The notes under the pieces: generated by a model
What the model saw: only the letters and a program-made list of their open reading frames with translations
The model's database searches: none
What the model was told of the DNA's origin: nothing
Shown: piece after piece, positions 49,764 to 58,354 of the stretch
How positions within the stretch are numbered: the first letter of the stretch is position 1
Layout: every line of letters begins with the position of its first letter
Position numbers and translations under genes: made by a program
Assembly: GCA_963839925.1 (NCBI GenBank)
Contig: CAWIWV010000001.1
Location: 992,001 to 1,056,000 of the forward strand
Length of the DNA stretch: 64,000 bases
Reading direction: 5' to 3'
Source of the DNA: Bog-756 sp963839925
Lineage (GTDB): Bacteria > Actinomycetota > Acidimicrobiia > Acidimicrobiales > RAAP-2

Positions 49764-50558
49764 TCAGGCGGTGGTGGCGATGCCCCCGTCGACCGGGATG
49801 ATCGCCCCGGTGATGTAGGAGGCCGCTCGGGAAGCGAGGAAGATGGCGATGCCGGCCATGTCGTCGGGCCGACCGATGCGCTTGAGCGGCGCAGCCGCGG
49901 CGATCTGCTCACCGAACGCGTCGAGGGTGGCGGCCATCATCTTGGACTCGAACGGCCCGGGTGCGACAGCGTTGACCGTGATGGTGGGAGCAAGACGTTT
50001 CGCGAGGTGCCGGGTCAGCTGATGCACGGCCGCCTTCGACGAGGAGTACGAGTACGTCTCGAGGTCAGGGACGTGGATGCCGTCGATGGACCCGATGTTG
50101 ATCACCCGCGAGGGTTCGGCAGCGCTCGCCCTGGCCTCCAGCAGGGGGAGGAAGTACTTGGTGGTCTGGAACACGCCACGAACGTTGAGGTCGAGCACCC
50201 GGTCCCACGAACGGTCGTCATGCTCCTCGAGGGGGACACCCCAGGTGGCGCCTGCGTTGTTCACCAGCACGTCGACCTGGCGATGATCGGCTGCGACCCG
50301 TGCGGCCAATTCGCGTGCTCCGGCTTCGTCCGAGAGATCGGCGGCATGGCCCGAGCATGCACCGATCGTGGAGAGCTCGGCGACCGCGGCTGTGACCGCA
50401 TCCTCCTTGCGCGAGGCGATCACCACGGTGGCTCCGGCGGCGACGAATCCCTCTGCGATCATCCGCCCGATCCCTCGGGTCCCGCCGGTGACCACGACGG
50501 TCTTTCCGGCAACGGCGAAGAGGTCGGTCGGGCCGGTCTGCTGCGAGGGATCGTTCAT
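49764..50558 (-). CDS. Short-chain dehydrogenase/reductase
   Basis: 264 residues. VVVTGGTRGIGRMIAEGF, ASRKEDAVTAAVAEL (an NADP-type ASR after strand two), VNNAGATWGVPLE, the serine in INIGSIDGI, YSSSK and the tail FLASRAASYITGAIIPVDGG define a classical SDR, of the gluconate-5-dehydrogenase/RhlG type. The ATG at 50558 opens the protein; earlier frames look random. Divergent from the acyl-CoA dehydrogenase gene. Substrate unknown. Confidence 0.9.
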   Translation of the reverse strand: MNDPSQQTGPTDLFAVAGKTVVVTGGTRGIGRMIAEGFVAAGATVVIASRKEDAVTAAVAELSTIGACSGHAADLSDEAGARELAARVAADHRQVDVLVNNAGATWGVPLEEHDDRSWDRVLDLNVRGVFQTTKYFLPLLEARASAAEPSRVINIGSIDGIHVPDLETYSYSSSKAAVHQLTRHLAKRLAPTITVNAVAPGPFESKMMAATLDAFGEQIAAAAPLKRIGRPDDMAGIAIFLASRAASYITGAIIPVDGGIATTA

Positions 50559-50649
50559 CAGGGATTGACGGTAGTGCAGGTTCGATGAGCCGGGAGGGGC
50601 ACCGCCGGCCGGATTCCCGATTGTTAGGGTGCCGGGTGGGGAGGTCCCG

Positions 50650-51813
50650 ATGCAACTGGCATTCACCGAGGAACAGGCTCAGCTCCAACGAGAGGTGCGG
50701 TCGTACTTCGTCCGCTTGGTCGACGAGGTCGAAGGGGTGGGCGGGGCCTCCTCGGACGAGTCGACCTACACCCGCTACATCCGGAGGATGGGCGAGGACG
50801 GCTGGCTCGGCCTTGGGTGGCCGAAGGAGTACGGCGGTCAGGAACGCGGTCCGATCGACCAGATGATCTTCGTGGAGGAGTCCCACTGGGCGGGGGTTCC
50901 ACTGCCACTCCTGACGCTGAACAGCGTCGGCCCCACCTTGATGGCGCTTGGCACTCCCGAGCAGAAGCAGCGCATCCTCCCGGGCATCCTCCGCGGCGAG
51001 GTTCATTTCGCGATCGGGTACACCGAGCCGAACGCGGGCACCGACCTGGCGTCGCTCCAAACCCGGGCGGTGCGGGACGGCGACGAGTACGTCATCAACG
51101 GCGAGAAGCTCTACACGAGTGCCATCCAGTATGCGGACTACGTGTGGCTGGCGACGCGGACCGACCCGGACGCCCCCAAGCACAAGGGCCTCTCGGTGTT
51201 CATCGTGCCCACCGATACTCCTGGGTTCCACTGGACACCGCTCCGGACCGTCGCCGGGGAGTTCACCAGCAGCACCTTCTACGAGGGGGTGCGGGTGCCG
51301 GCCGAGAACCTCGTCGGCGAGGAGAACCAGGGCTGGAAATTGATCACCAACCAGCTCAACCACGAACGGGTTGCGATCTGCCCGGTGTCGGGGATCCTTC
51401 GCAGCATCGCCGAGGTGACCCGGTGGGCCCGCGAGACCTCGGTCTGCGGACGTCCGATCATCCAGCAGCAGTGGGTGCAGGTCCATCTGGCCCGGGTCCA
51501 GGCGCGGGCCGAATACCTGAAGCTTCTCAACTGGAAGGTGGCCTGGGCTTCGGGCAAGGGCCTCAATCCTGCGGATGCCTCGGCGACCAAGGTGTTCGGG
51601 ACCGAGTTCGCCTTGGAGGCCTACCGGCTTCTGCTCGAGATCGTGGGGCAGGCCGGCTACCTCCCCGAGGGGTCGCCGGGCGCCGCGGTCAAGGGGCGAC
51701 TCGAACAGAACTGCCGGAGCCAGACCATCTTCACCTTCGGCGGAGGGACCAACGAGATCCAGCGCGACATCATCGCCATGGTCGGCCTCGGCATGCCGAG
51801 AGCTCCCCGGTGA
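50650..51813 (+). CDS. Acyl-CoA dehydrogenase
   Basis: 387 residues. MQLAFTEEQAQLQREVRSYFVRLV, WPKEYGGQERGPIDQMIFVEE, FAIGYTEPNAGTDLASLQTRAVRDGDEYVINGEKLYTS and IFTFGGGTNEIQRDIIA are the FAD-binding and substrate motifs. It oxidises acyl-CoA to enoyl-CoA in beta-oxidation; the sequence resembles FadE types acting on steroid side chains or branched acids. No clear catalytic glutamate at the usual place could be assigned by eye. Shine-Dalgarno GGGGAGGTCCC precedes ATG 50650. Confidence 0.92.
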   Translation: MQLAFTEEQAQLQREVRSYFVRLVDEVEGVGGASSDESTYTRYIRRMGEDGWLGLGWPKEYGGQERGPIDQMIFVEESHWAGVPLPLLTLNSVGPTLMALGTPEQKQRILPGILRGEVHFAIGYTEPNAGTDLASLQTRAVRDGDEYVINGEKLYTSAIQYADYVWLATRTDPDAPKHKGLSVFIVPTDTPGFHWTPLRTVAGEFTSSTFYEGVRVPAENLVGEENQGWKLITNQLNHERVAICPVSGILRSIAEVTRWARETSVCGRPIIQQQWVQVHLARVQARAEYLKLLNWKVAWASGKGLNPADASATKVFGTEFALEAYRLLLEIVGQAGYLPEGSPGAAVKGRLEQNCRSQTIFTFGGGTNEIQRDIIAMVGLGMPRAPR

Positions 51814-51822
51814 TGGGGGGCC

Positions 51823-52188
51823 TCATTCGCCAATTCGGTCGATGAGCCAGCCAGGACCCACCACTTCTGCGCCGAGAGATTCCACTCGCTGCCGCAACTC
51901 TCGATCCGCCGAAACCAACGTCACCTGACCGGCCGTTTCGCCGGCGACTGCGACGAGCAGGTCGTCGCCGCTTCCCTGCGCATGAAGCACGGTGAGTCCG
52001 TCCGATGCCGACTCGTCGACGCCCGCGCGGGAGGCTCCTTCCACCACGACCACCGTCTGTCCAACGAGGCGACCGTCAGCGAGGGCGGCCCGCACCCGAT
52101 CCACGAACGCCCGGGCAGCCCCGGGACGATCCCGCCACCATCCGTTCGGCCGCGATCCGATCACGTTCGCTGCGTCGATCAGGAGCAC
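51823..52188 (-). CDS. PIN/NYN-like nuclease-fold protein
   Basis: 121 residues. VLLIDAANVIGSRPNGWWRDRPGAARAFVDRVRAAL, then VVVVEGASRAGVDES, AQGSGDDLLVAVAGETAGQVTLVSADRELRQRVESLG follow the NYN/PIN fold with the acidic residues (D in DAAN, GSGDD, SADRE) needed for RNase activity. Such single-domain proteins are common in actinobacteria, with an unknown target. GTG 52188 begins right at the fold; it lies 10 bases after the ABC permease stop, so it may be cotranscribed. Confidence 0.7.
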   Translation of the reverse strand: MLLIDAANVIGSRPNGWWRDRPGAARAFVDRVRAALADGRLVGQTVVVVEGASRAGVDESASDGLTVLHAQGSGDDLLVAVAGETAGQVTLVSADRELRQRVESLGAEVVGPGWLIDRIGE

Positions 52189-52198
52189 CGGGCCCGGC

Positions 52199-54628
52199 TC
52201 AGTCGGCGATGTCAATTGTCCGCAGCGCTTCGTAGGGTCGAGGGCGGGTGGAGAGGTACGCCGGCACCACGGCGATCGCGTTCGCCACGACCAGGACAGC
52301 GGCAACCAGGACCGCGAGAATCACTGTCGGGATCACGGTGGCAGGGACGACCCCGAGGTTCTTGGCGAAGGCGAGCCAGACCGCCCTGCCGAGTGCGATT
52401 CCGGCGGGCACTCCGATCAGCGCCCCGACGACGGCGGACGTCGTCGCCTGCCAGGTGACCGTGAACGCCACCTGTTGTCGCAGGAAACCGAGCACACGGA
52501 GCACCGCGAACTCACGACCTCTCCGGGCAACAGTGAGTGCGAGGACATGCACGAGGGTCGCAATCGCAAACACCATGAGCAACAGTGCGAACAGCAGCGG
52601 GAAGTTGACAGCCTGGCCGAAGTTGACGAGGGAGGTGGGAGTGGTGGGTGCGGAAACGACACTGGGGTCCTCTCGCAGGTATCGGGCGACCGTGCGGGTC
52701 CCCGCCTGGGTCGGCACCGTCGCGGCGATCATGCCTTGGGTGGTCGAGGCCAGGACTCCGGCTCGACAGGCATCCTGCTGGGGACCTTGGGGACACACTG
52801 CAGCGAGGTAGCCGGACTGGGTGACCACTGCGCCGTTTCCGATGGACGTGTTCCCGGCGACGAGTGGGATTGCCGCCTCGGCGACGACCTTGAACGGAAC
52901 TGTCCGCGGCGCGCCCTTGGGGGTGACGAGAGAAACCGGGATCGTAGAGCCGACCCGCGCGCCGACCCGTCGCATGGTGTTCGCTCCGAGGGCGATCTGC
53001 CTCGGACCGTCTGGTGCATGCCCGTGCAGGGTCGTCACGAGCAACGGACCCTTGAGGGGGGTGAGCGCAAGAACGCCGAAAGCAACCCGCTCGACAGAGA
53101 GTTCGGATCCGAAGCCCTGGCTGATCGACTGCACAGAGGGATCGTGCTGCAACTGTTTCTCGAGGGGCGAGCCGACGGCTCCGTCGTTGAAGTTCAGCTG
53201 ATAGAGCACCCCGTAGAGGCTCGGATGAGTGACCAGGTTGGTGAGGCTTGCGCCGAACACTGCTGTTCCGCAGAGGGCAGTGACTCCGAGCACCGTTCCG
53301 AGTAGGGCGGCTCTGGCGGGAATGCCGGACCGTCCCCGGCCGCGCTCGACGGCATGGCGGACCCCGATGACGACGCTCGGTGGCGCGCCACCATTGGCCA
53401 GCTGCGTTGCCACCGACGACGGTCGGGTGATGGCGAATCCGGCGTCGTGGGCTCGCAGGACGCGCGCCGAACGGATTGCCGGCCACACGCCGAGAAGCAG
53501 GACTGCGACGACCAGGCCACCGGCACCGAGCAACAGCACGGCGGAGTCGAAGGAGAAGCCGGCAGACGGCAAGGCGATGCGCGCTTCGCCGAGCGGGGTC
53601 AGTGGCGAGAGCGCGAACGCGAAGAGCACTGCTCCCAAGGCTCCGAGCAGGCCGACCGCCAAGGTGCGCAACATGGCCAGAGCGATCAGTTCGTCCCTGG
53701 ACATTCCGAGAGTCATCAGGATCCCGTAACCCTCGGCCTCGGCGCGGCTCTGGCGCGACAAAGCCTGCGCCAAGACGATGATGCCGACGAGCCCGGCCAG
53801 CGCTGCGAGCACCCACCAGCCGGTGGCCTGTGGTGCGATGGAACCCTGAACCGCCGAGTTGGCCGAGTCGACCGACTCGTAGCCGAGCATTCCGGCCCGA
53901 TTCAGCGCGGTGACGTCGTTGCTGAATTTGGCCAAGCCCCCCGGTCCGGCTCGGAGGCGCACGAGATAAGCGATGGAGTCCGCCACCTGTCCGGAGAAAG
54001 CGGGGCCGAATCCCGGTCCGACGACCATGTCGTAAGACGGTGTCTGCCCGTCGGGAAAATCACCTTCGCTCGCCTCGGTCCCGACCACGTCGAAGGTCAC
54101 GGTGGGTCCTGTCGGCTTTGGATACGTACCGGTAGCACTGAAGTAGGCCTGCTCCTGCGACGGCGCATAGAAGGGAACGGTGATCCGGCTTCCGATATGC
54201 AATCCGTAGGTCTGGGCCATGGTGAAAGACACCAGTGCCTGCCTCGGGTCCGAGGATGAGGGGTAGTGACCGGTCAGCAGTTTCACGTAGTCCTGGGACT
54301 GACCTCGCTCGACGGAGATACCGAAGTCGCTCGCATCAATGGGACTCGAGCAGGCACAGCGGGGCTGCGCGGCGATCGGGGAGAGGAGGGGGACTGCCGA
54401 ACGAACCTCGGGGAGGCGAGCGACCTGGGGGACGGTGAAGTCGGCATAGCCGACGGCGTCGAACCCGTAACGTTGCACGAATTCGGGGAAGGCCCGGTCG
54501 GTCCTCCGTGCAGCGGCCATTGCCGCGAACGCGGCTCCTCCGACCAGCGCGACGAGGAGGGCGACGGTCATCCAAGACCGCCACCGCCGGCGAGCTTCAA
54601 CCCGAAAGACGAACCAGACAGAGGCCAT
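52199..54628 (-). CDS. FtsX-like ABC transporter permease
   Basis: 809 residues. A first helix (MTVALLVALVGGAAFAAMAAARRTDRAFPEF) is followed by a large extracytoplasmic domain, three helices near residues 270-400, a second extracytoplasmic domain, and three helices at the end (NFPLLFALLLMVFAIATLVHVLALTVARRGREFAVLRVLGFLRQQV). This FtsX-type pair is that of MacB/LolE-like permeases that move lipids, lipoproteins or peptides. No ATPase gene is adjacent, so the partner lies elsewhere. Start ATG 54628 has no strong Shine-Dalgarno. Confidence 0.85.
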   Translation of the reverse strand: MASVWFVFRVEARRRWRSWMTVALLVALVGGAAFAAMAAARRTDRAFPEFVQRYGFDAVGYADFTVPQVARLPEVRSAVPLLSPIAAQPRCACSSPIDASDFGISVERGQSQDYVKLLTGHYPSSSDPRQALVSFTMAQTYGLHIGSRITVPFYAPSQEQAYFSATGTYPKPTGPTVTFDVVGTEASEGDFPDGQTPSYDMVVGPGFGPAFSGQVADSIAYLVRLRAGPGGLAKFSNDVTALNRAGMLGYESVDSANSAVQGSIAPQATGWWVLAALAGLVGIIVLAQALSRQSRAEAEGYGILMTLGMSRDELIALAMLRTLAVGLLGALGAVLFAFALSPLTPLGEARIALPSAGFSFDSAVLLLGAGGLVVAVLLLGVWPAIRSARVLRAHDAGFAITRPSSVATQLANGGAPPSVVIGVRHAVERGRGRSGIPARAALLGTVLGVTALCGTAVFGASLTNLVTHPSLYGVLYQLNFNDGAVGSPLEKQLQHDPSVQSISQGFGSELSVERVAFGVLALTPLKGPLLVTTLHGHAPDGPRQIALGANTMRRVGARVGSTIPVSLVTPKGAPRTVPFKVVAEAAIPLVAGNTSIGNGAVVTQSGYLAAVCPQGPQQDACRAGVLASTTQGMIAATVPTQAGTRTVARYLREDPSVVSAPTTPTSLVNFGQAVNFPLLFALLLMVFAIATLVHVLALTVARRGREFAVLRVLGFLRQQVAFTVTWQATTSAVVGALIGVPAGIALGRAVWLAFAKNLGVVPATVIPTVILAVLVAAVLVVANAIAVVPAYLSTRPRPYEALRTIDIAD

Positions 54629-54720
54629 AGAGCGTTCTCGCTTCAGTCTGGTCTTATCAGCCGCAGGAACCAGGGCGGAAGCCCCTCGTAGCGCTTCGTG
54701 CTAGCACCACCTCGGGGGAG

Positions 54721-54791
54721 AGCGGGCGACGGGAATCGAACCCGCGTTCCGAGCTTGGGAAGCTCGTGTTCTGCCTCTGAACTACGCCCGC
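54721..54791 (-). tRNA. tRNA-Gly (anticodon CCC)
   Basis: A full cloverleaf: acceptor GCGGGCG/CGCCCGC, D arm GTTC-AGAGGCA-GAAC, anticodon stem CGAGC/GCTCG with loop TTCCCAA, T arm GCGGG-TTCGATT-CCCGT, discriminator T. The anticodon is CCC, reading GGG. The 3' CCA is not encoded. Confidence 0.92.
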
Positions 54792-54844
54792 GTGAGCACA
54801 AGACGATAGCCGAAGAACCCTCGGAGGGTAGGGTCGTTCGACGC

Positions 54845-56050
54845 CTAGGACTGGAGCTGATCGACGTGTCGCACTCTGCCCTCGTCGCGGGTGAAGAGGA
54901 CGTCGTTGGAGCTCTGACCCGGGCCGATCATCTCGAAGGTGATCGGCGGAACGAACGTCAGATACAGCGCACGCCGGCCGAGCGCGTCGGGATCGGTCGG
55001 CGGCGGAGCGGCGTGCAGGGTGTGCCCGAAGTGGACGGTCACGTCACCGGGGTCGGTGGACAACGGCACGACCGGTAGGCGCGAAACCTCGTGGGGCCCG
55101 GGGAGTCTGGACGTCCCCCGGTGTGACCCCGGGATCATCAAGAGCTGGCCGGCGTCGGCGGAGGCTGCATCGAGTTGGATGCCGACATTGAGCAGCGGAC
55201 ACTTGATCGGATGGCCGCCCATGCCGCAGTCCCGGTGCCAGGGGAGGTCGGCGAGCCCTTCGGTTGCACCGGGCACCTTCAGGACGACCCCGTTGCCATC
55301 GAGGCGGTCCGACGCGTCACGGAGGTCGGCCCCGGCGAGCGCGGCGATCCGCAGGAACCGGGGATCGCCACTGAGCGAGGCGATGCGATCCGACTGTTCG
55401 TTGAGGTAGTTGACCCGACTGCACACCTCTCGACCTTCGACCGTGGTCCACCACGAACGCCGATCGTCGGGGCGGGCGGCGGCGACGGCGCGCTCGACAT
55501 CGTCCCGAAGTGCCGCGACCTCTTCTTCGCAGAGCACCTGCCGGAGATGCACGAAGCCTGCCCGCTGCAGGAAATCGGAGATCTCCTCGTCGGGATCGTC
55601 GAGGGTGAAGCTGCGGGACACGTCGAGTGCGCGACCGTCCGCGTCGAGGATCGCCGGTGGATCGTCGACGTCGTAGAGCGACTGCCCGTCGAACGCCACC
55701 CGTAACACGGGTTCCCAACGAACGAGCTGTCCGAAGCTCCCCCGAGGGGTGGCGATCCGGTCGGCGTACAACAGAGCGAAGCAGGACTGGAGCTCCCAGA
55801 CGAACGCACACCAGTCGCCCGGGGAGAGCGCCACCACCGTGTCGGCCCGATCGATTCCCGGCTCGATCGAAAACGTGTGCCCCGAAGGGACGTAGGTGTA
55901 CGCCCGACCGTCGGGAAGTTGGAAGGCGATGGGTCGTACGTGTCTCAGGTCCGCGTCGGAGAAGACGCGATCCCTGGTTGCCAGACGAGCGGGGAGCTCG
56001 TCCCGGTGGAAGGTGTCGAAATCGATCGACCCGAACGATCCAGCGGCCAC
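54845..56050 (-). CDS. Phytanoyl-CoA dioxygenase-family protein with extra N-terminal domain
   Basis: 401 residues. The C-terminal half is the Fe(II)/2-oxoglutarate PhyH fold: FLQRAGFVHLRQVL, LPWHRDCGMGGHPIKCPLLNVGIQLD (His-Asp iron ligands), SHRGTSRLPG and GDVTVHFGHTLHAAPPP (third histidine). The first about 150 residues (RPIAFQLPDGRAYTYVPSG, VVALSPGDWCAFVWELQSCFALLYAD) are a separate domain resembling SCP2-type lipid binders. It could hydroxylate an acyl-CoA or sterol. The GTG at 56050 has TACGGT 6 bases upstream. Confidence 0.82.
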   Translation of the reverse strand: MAAGSFGSIDFDTFHRDELPARLATRDRVFSDADLRHVRPIAFQLPDGRAYTYVPSGHTFSIEPGIDRADTVVALSPGDWCAFVWELQSCFALLYADRIATPRGSFGQLVRWEPVLRVAFDGQSLYDVDDPPAILDADGRALDVSRSFTLDDPDEEISDFLQRAGFVHLRQVLCEEEVAALRDDVERAVAAARPDDRRSWWTTVEGREVCSRVNYLNEQSDRIASLSGDPRFLRIAALAGADLRDASDRLDGNGVVLKVPGATEGLADLPWHRDCGMGGHPIKCPLLNVGIQLDAASADAGQLLMIPGSHRGTSRLPGPHEVSRLPVVPLSTDPGDVTVHFGHTLHAAPPPTDPDALGRRALYLTFVPPITFEMIGPGQSSNDVLFTRDEGRVRHVDQLQS

Positions 56051-56056
56051 GCATCC

Positions 56057-56062
56057 ACCGTA
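56057..56062 (-). promoter_or_regulatory. -10 box TACGGT, leaderless-type
   Basis: TACGGT ends 6 bases before the GTG at 56050 of the PhyH-family gene. Confidence 0.5.
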
Positions 56063-56076
56063 CTCGCCTGCACCGA

Positions 56077-56859
56077 TCAGCGTTGCTTGAACACCTGCTC
56101 GAAGATCCCGTCGATCCCCGAACCGTGCAGGGTCATGCCGCCGTCGACGACGATGTTCTGCCCGGTGATGAACCGGGCCATGTCCGAACAGAGGAACACC
56201 ACGACATCCGCGATGTCTTCGGGTTCCCCGAGACGACCCACCGGGGTGGTACGAACATACCGTTCGCTCTCATGGGGGAGTAGGCCGAGCAACGGCTCGG
56301 TCAGCGCGGTCACGATCATCCCTGGTGAGACCGAGTTCACCCGGATGTCCGGCGCGTACTCGAGCGCCGCTGACGCGGTGATCGCGGCGACTCCGGCCTT
56401 TGCCGCCGAGTAGGGAGCCTCGCCCGGTGCAGGCCGGGTTCCGCTGATCGACGCGGTCGAGACGATGCTGCCGCCCCCCGAGGCACGGAGATGGGGGATG
56501 GCCGCACGGAACCCGAGGAAGACCCCGGTGAGATTGACGGCCAGGACGCGGTTCCACTCTTCGACCGACCATTCGTGCAGCGGTGACATGTTCCCGATCC
56601 CTGCGTTGTTGAACAGGATGGTGAGGCCACCCATCGCCTCAGCTGCTGCGTCCACGGCAGCGGTGAAGGCCTCAGGATCGGTGACATCGGCGAGGTGGCC
56701 GGTTCCGCCGACCTCGGCTGCGACCTCGAGCGCAGCGTCGTGGTTGACGTCGATCACCGCGACGCTGGCCCCTTCTTCGGCCATCCGGCGCGCCGTTGCC
56801 CGTCCGATGCCCGAGGCGCCCCCGGTCACCACAGCCTTCTGTCCATCCAGCAGTCCCAT
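56077..56859 (-). CDS. Short-chain dehydrogenase/reductase
   Basis: 260 residues. VVTGGASGIGRATARRM, VIDVNHDAALEVAAEVG (an NAD-type aspartate), FNNAGIGNMSP, the serine in VSTASISGTRP, YSAAK and FLCSDMARFITGQNIVVDGG are textbook SDR motifs, resembling 3-oxoacyl or 3-alpha-hydroxysteroid dehydrogenases. ATG 56859 has Shine-Dalgarno GGGAGGTCAGTG directly upstream. It is divergent from another SDR 46 bases away, and its last codon lies 26 bases before the PhyH start. Confidence 0.91.
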   Translation of the reverse strand: MGLLDGQKAVVTGGASGIGRATARRMAEEGASVAVIDVNHDAALEVAAEVGGTGHLADVTDPEAFTAAVDAAAEAMGGLTILFNNAGIGNMSPLHEWSVEEWNRVLAVNLTGVFLGFRAAIPHLRASGGGSIVSTASISGTRPAPGEAPYSAAKAGVAAITASAALEYAPDIRVNSVSPGMIVTALTEPLLGLLPHESERYVRTTPVGRLGEPEDIADVVVFLCSDMARFITGQNIVVDGGMTLHGSGIDGIFEQVFKQR

Positions 56860-56892
56860 CACTGACCTCCCGTTGCTCGGATCGCACAAGGC

Positions 56893-56898
56893 TACGAT
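56893..56898 (+). promoter_or_regulatory. -10 box TACGAT, leaderless-type
   Basis: TACGAT ends 7 bases before the GTG at 56906 of the SDR gene. Confidence 0.5.
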
Positions 56899-56905
56899 CC
56901 GGCCG

Positions 56906-57733
56906 GTGGAGATCAAAGGAAGTGCACTGGTCACCGGAGCGAGTCGAGGGATCGGACGCGCCGTCGCCGTCGAGTTGGCTGCGCGTGGTTTCGACACGGT
57001 GGCGACGATGCGGAATCCCGCCGATGGATCCGACCTCGCGGAAGGTCACGAGGGCAGGCTCAGAGTGGCCCGGCTGGATGTCACAGATCCTGACTCCTAC
57101 CAGCTGCCCGACGATCTCCGGGTGCTCGTCAACAACGCCGGCGTCGACTCCGACTACCTGCCGTTCGAGCACAGCGACCTCGACGACTGGCGCGCGCTCC
57201 TCGAGACCAATGTGCTCGGAGTGGTCGGGCTGACCACTGCCGCGATCCCGGTCCTGCGCGCCAACCGCCCAGGGGTGATCTGCAACGTCTCCTCGTCGTC
57301 GATCTTCGCCTCGGTTCCCTTCTACTCCGCGTACCGGGCGACCAAGGCCGCCGTGTCGGCGATGGGGGACAGCCTTCGGGTCGAACTGGCGCCCTCAGGG
57401 ATCCGGGTGGTCGAGATCCTCCCGGGTCCGGTTGACACCGACATGTTCCAGCTGAGCACTGGTGACCAGGCGGCGACCCGGTTCGATCGCTACCGCCCGA
57501 TGGCCGACGTGGCGGCCCGTCTGCGCCGCGAGACGGCTGATCCGCAGGTCGCGACCCCAGAAGACGCGGCGAGGCTGATCGTCGACGCGATTCTCGACGA
57601 CGACGGGCCCATGCGCTACGGCTGCGATCCACTCTCGATCGGGCTGCTCGAACTGTGGCGGCAGGCCGACGACGAGACGATGTACGAGATGACCGGCAAG
57701 TCGCTGCTCGACGTGGTCGAATCCGGCGACTGA
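56906..57733 (+). CDS. Short-chain dehydrogenase/reductase
   Basis: 275 residues. ALVTGASRGIGRAVAVELAARGFD, ATMRNP after strand two, LVNNAGVDSDYLP, the serine in CNVSSSSIFAS, and YRATK. The C-terminal half (VEILPGPVDTDMF, then MYEMTGKSLLDVVE) resembles SDRs acting on larger lipids. GTG 56906 lies 7 bases behind its -10 box. Substrate unknown. Divergent from the SDR at 56.1-56.9 kb. Confidence 0.9.
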   Translation: MEIKGSALVTGASRGIGRAVAVELAARGFDTVATMRNPADGSDLAEGHEGRLRVARLDVTDPDSYQLPDDLRVLVNNAGVDSDYLPFEHSDLDDWRALLETNVLGVVGLTTAAIPVLRANRPGVICNVSSSSIFASVPFYSAYRATKAAVSAMGDSLRVELAPSGIRVVEILPGPVDTDMFQLSTGDQAATRFDRYRPMADVAARLRRETADPQVATPEDAARLIVDAILDDDGPMRYGCDPLSIGLLELWRQADDETMYEMTGKSLLDVVESGD

Positions 57734-57747
57734 CCCCACTCACCGAA

Positions 57748-57762
57748 CTGGCCTCAGGCCAG
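57748..57762. terminator. Hairpin between convergent genes
   Basis: CTGGCC-TCA-GGCCAG, a 6-bp stem with a 3-base loop at the meeting point of two convergent genes. The loop is the stop codon of the minus-strand gene. No T tract. Confidence 0.3.
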
Positions 57763-58272
57763 GATCTTCGACCAGCCCTCTTCCACGGGCGCCATGAAGA
57801 TGGTGGTGAGTTTCATCGACTGGTGCAGCCAGGTCCCGTCGACCCGGAGGTATTCGTCGTCCTCGTAACCGCACATCCAGTACGAGCGGCCTTCGGCGTT
57901 CCGGCACGGGCTGAGGAGGTCCCACCGTGCCGAGGCGCGCTCGCCGCCGACCTGGATCCGGGGCTTCACGAAGAAGTGGTGTGAGAAGGAGAGGGTGGGG
58001 GAGCGAAGCCTCTCGGCGATTGCCGCCCGTCCGACCGCAACGCCGAGCCCCGGCCCGCCGTCCCAGACCCCGTCGGTGGTGAACAGCGCTGCGACCTCGT
58101 CGGCGATCCGTGCCAGGTCGACCGGGCCCACCACGCCCCGCCGCGAGTAGCGCAGGTCCACCAGCTCGCCGTAGCGGGCTTTGAGGTCTTGGAGCTGGAG
58201 GACGCTCTCACACTCCTCGACTCGGCGAGCCAGTCGTTCCACTTGGCCCGCCAGCTCCTCGATGGTCGGCAT
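57754..58272 (-). CDS. SnoaL-like/NTF2-fold protein
   Basis: 172 residues. A coiled N-terminal helix (ELAGQVERLARRVEECESVLQLQDLKARYGELVD), then the cone fold: ADEVAALFTTDGVWDGGPGLGVAVGRAAIAERL, FSHHFFVKPRIQVGGERASARWDLL, and GYEDDEYLRVDGTWLHQSMKLTTIFMAP. It is a nuclear-transport-factor-2-type isomerase, dehydratase or binding protein, common near lipid or steroid catabolism. Strong Shine-Dalgarno GGGAGGAGACGGC before ATG 58272. Divergent from the phosphoesterase gene. Confidence 0.8.
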   Translation of the reverse strand: MPTIEELAGQVERLARRVEECESVLQLQDLKARYGELVDLRYSRRGVVGPVDLARIADEVAALFTTDGVWDGGPGLGVAVGRAAIAERLRSPTLSFSHHFFVKPRIQVGGERASARWDLLSPCRNAEGRSYWMCGYEDDEYLRVDGTWLHQSMKLTTIFMAPVEEGWSKILA

Positions 58273-58341
58273 GCCGTCTCCTCCCTCGATCCGGTCATCT
58301 TCCGGGTAGCAGCGACCCGAGCGGGTCCCCGTCCGGTTGGC

Positions 58342-58347
58342 TACGTT
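58342..58347 (+). promoter_or_regulatory. -10 box TACGTT, leaderless-type
   Basis: TACGTT ends 7 bases before the ATG at 58355 of the phosphoesterase gene. Confidence 0.5.
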
Positions 58348-58354
58348 ACGACGG

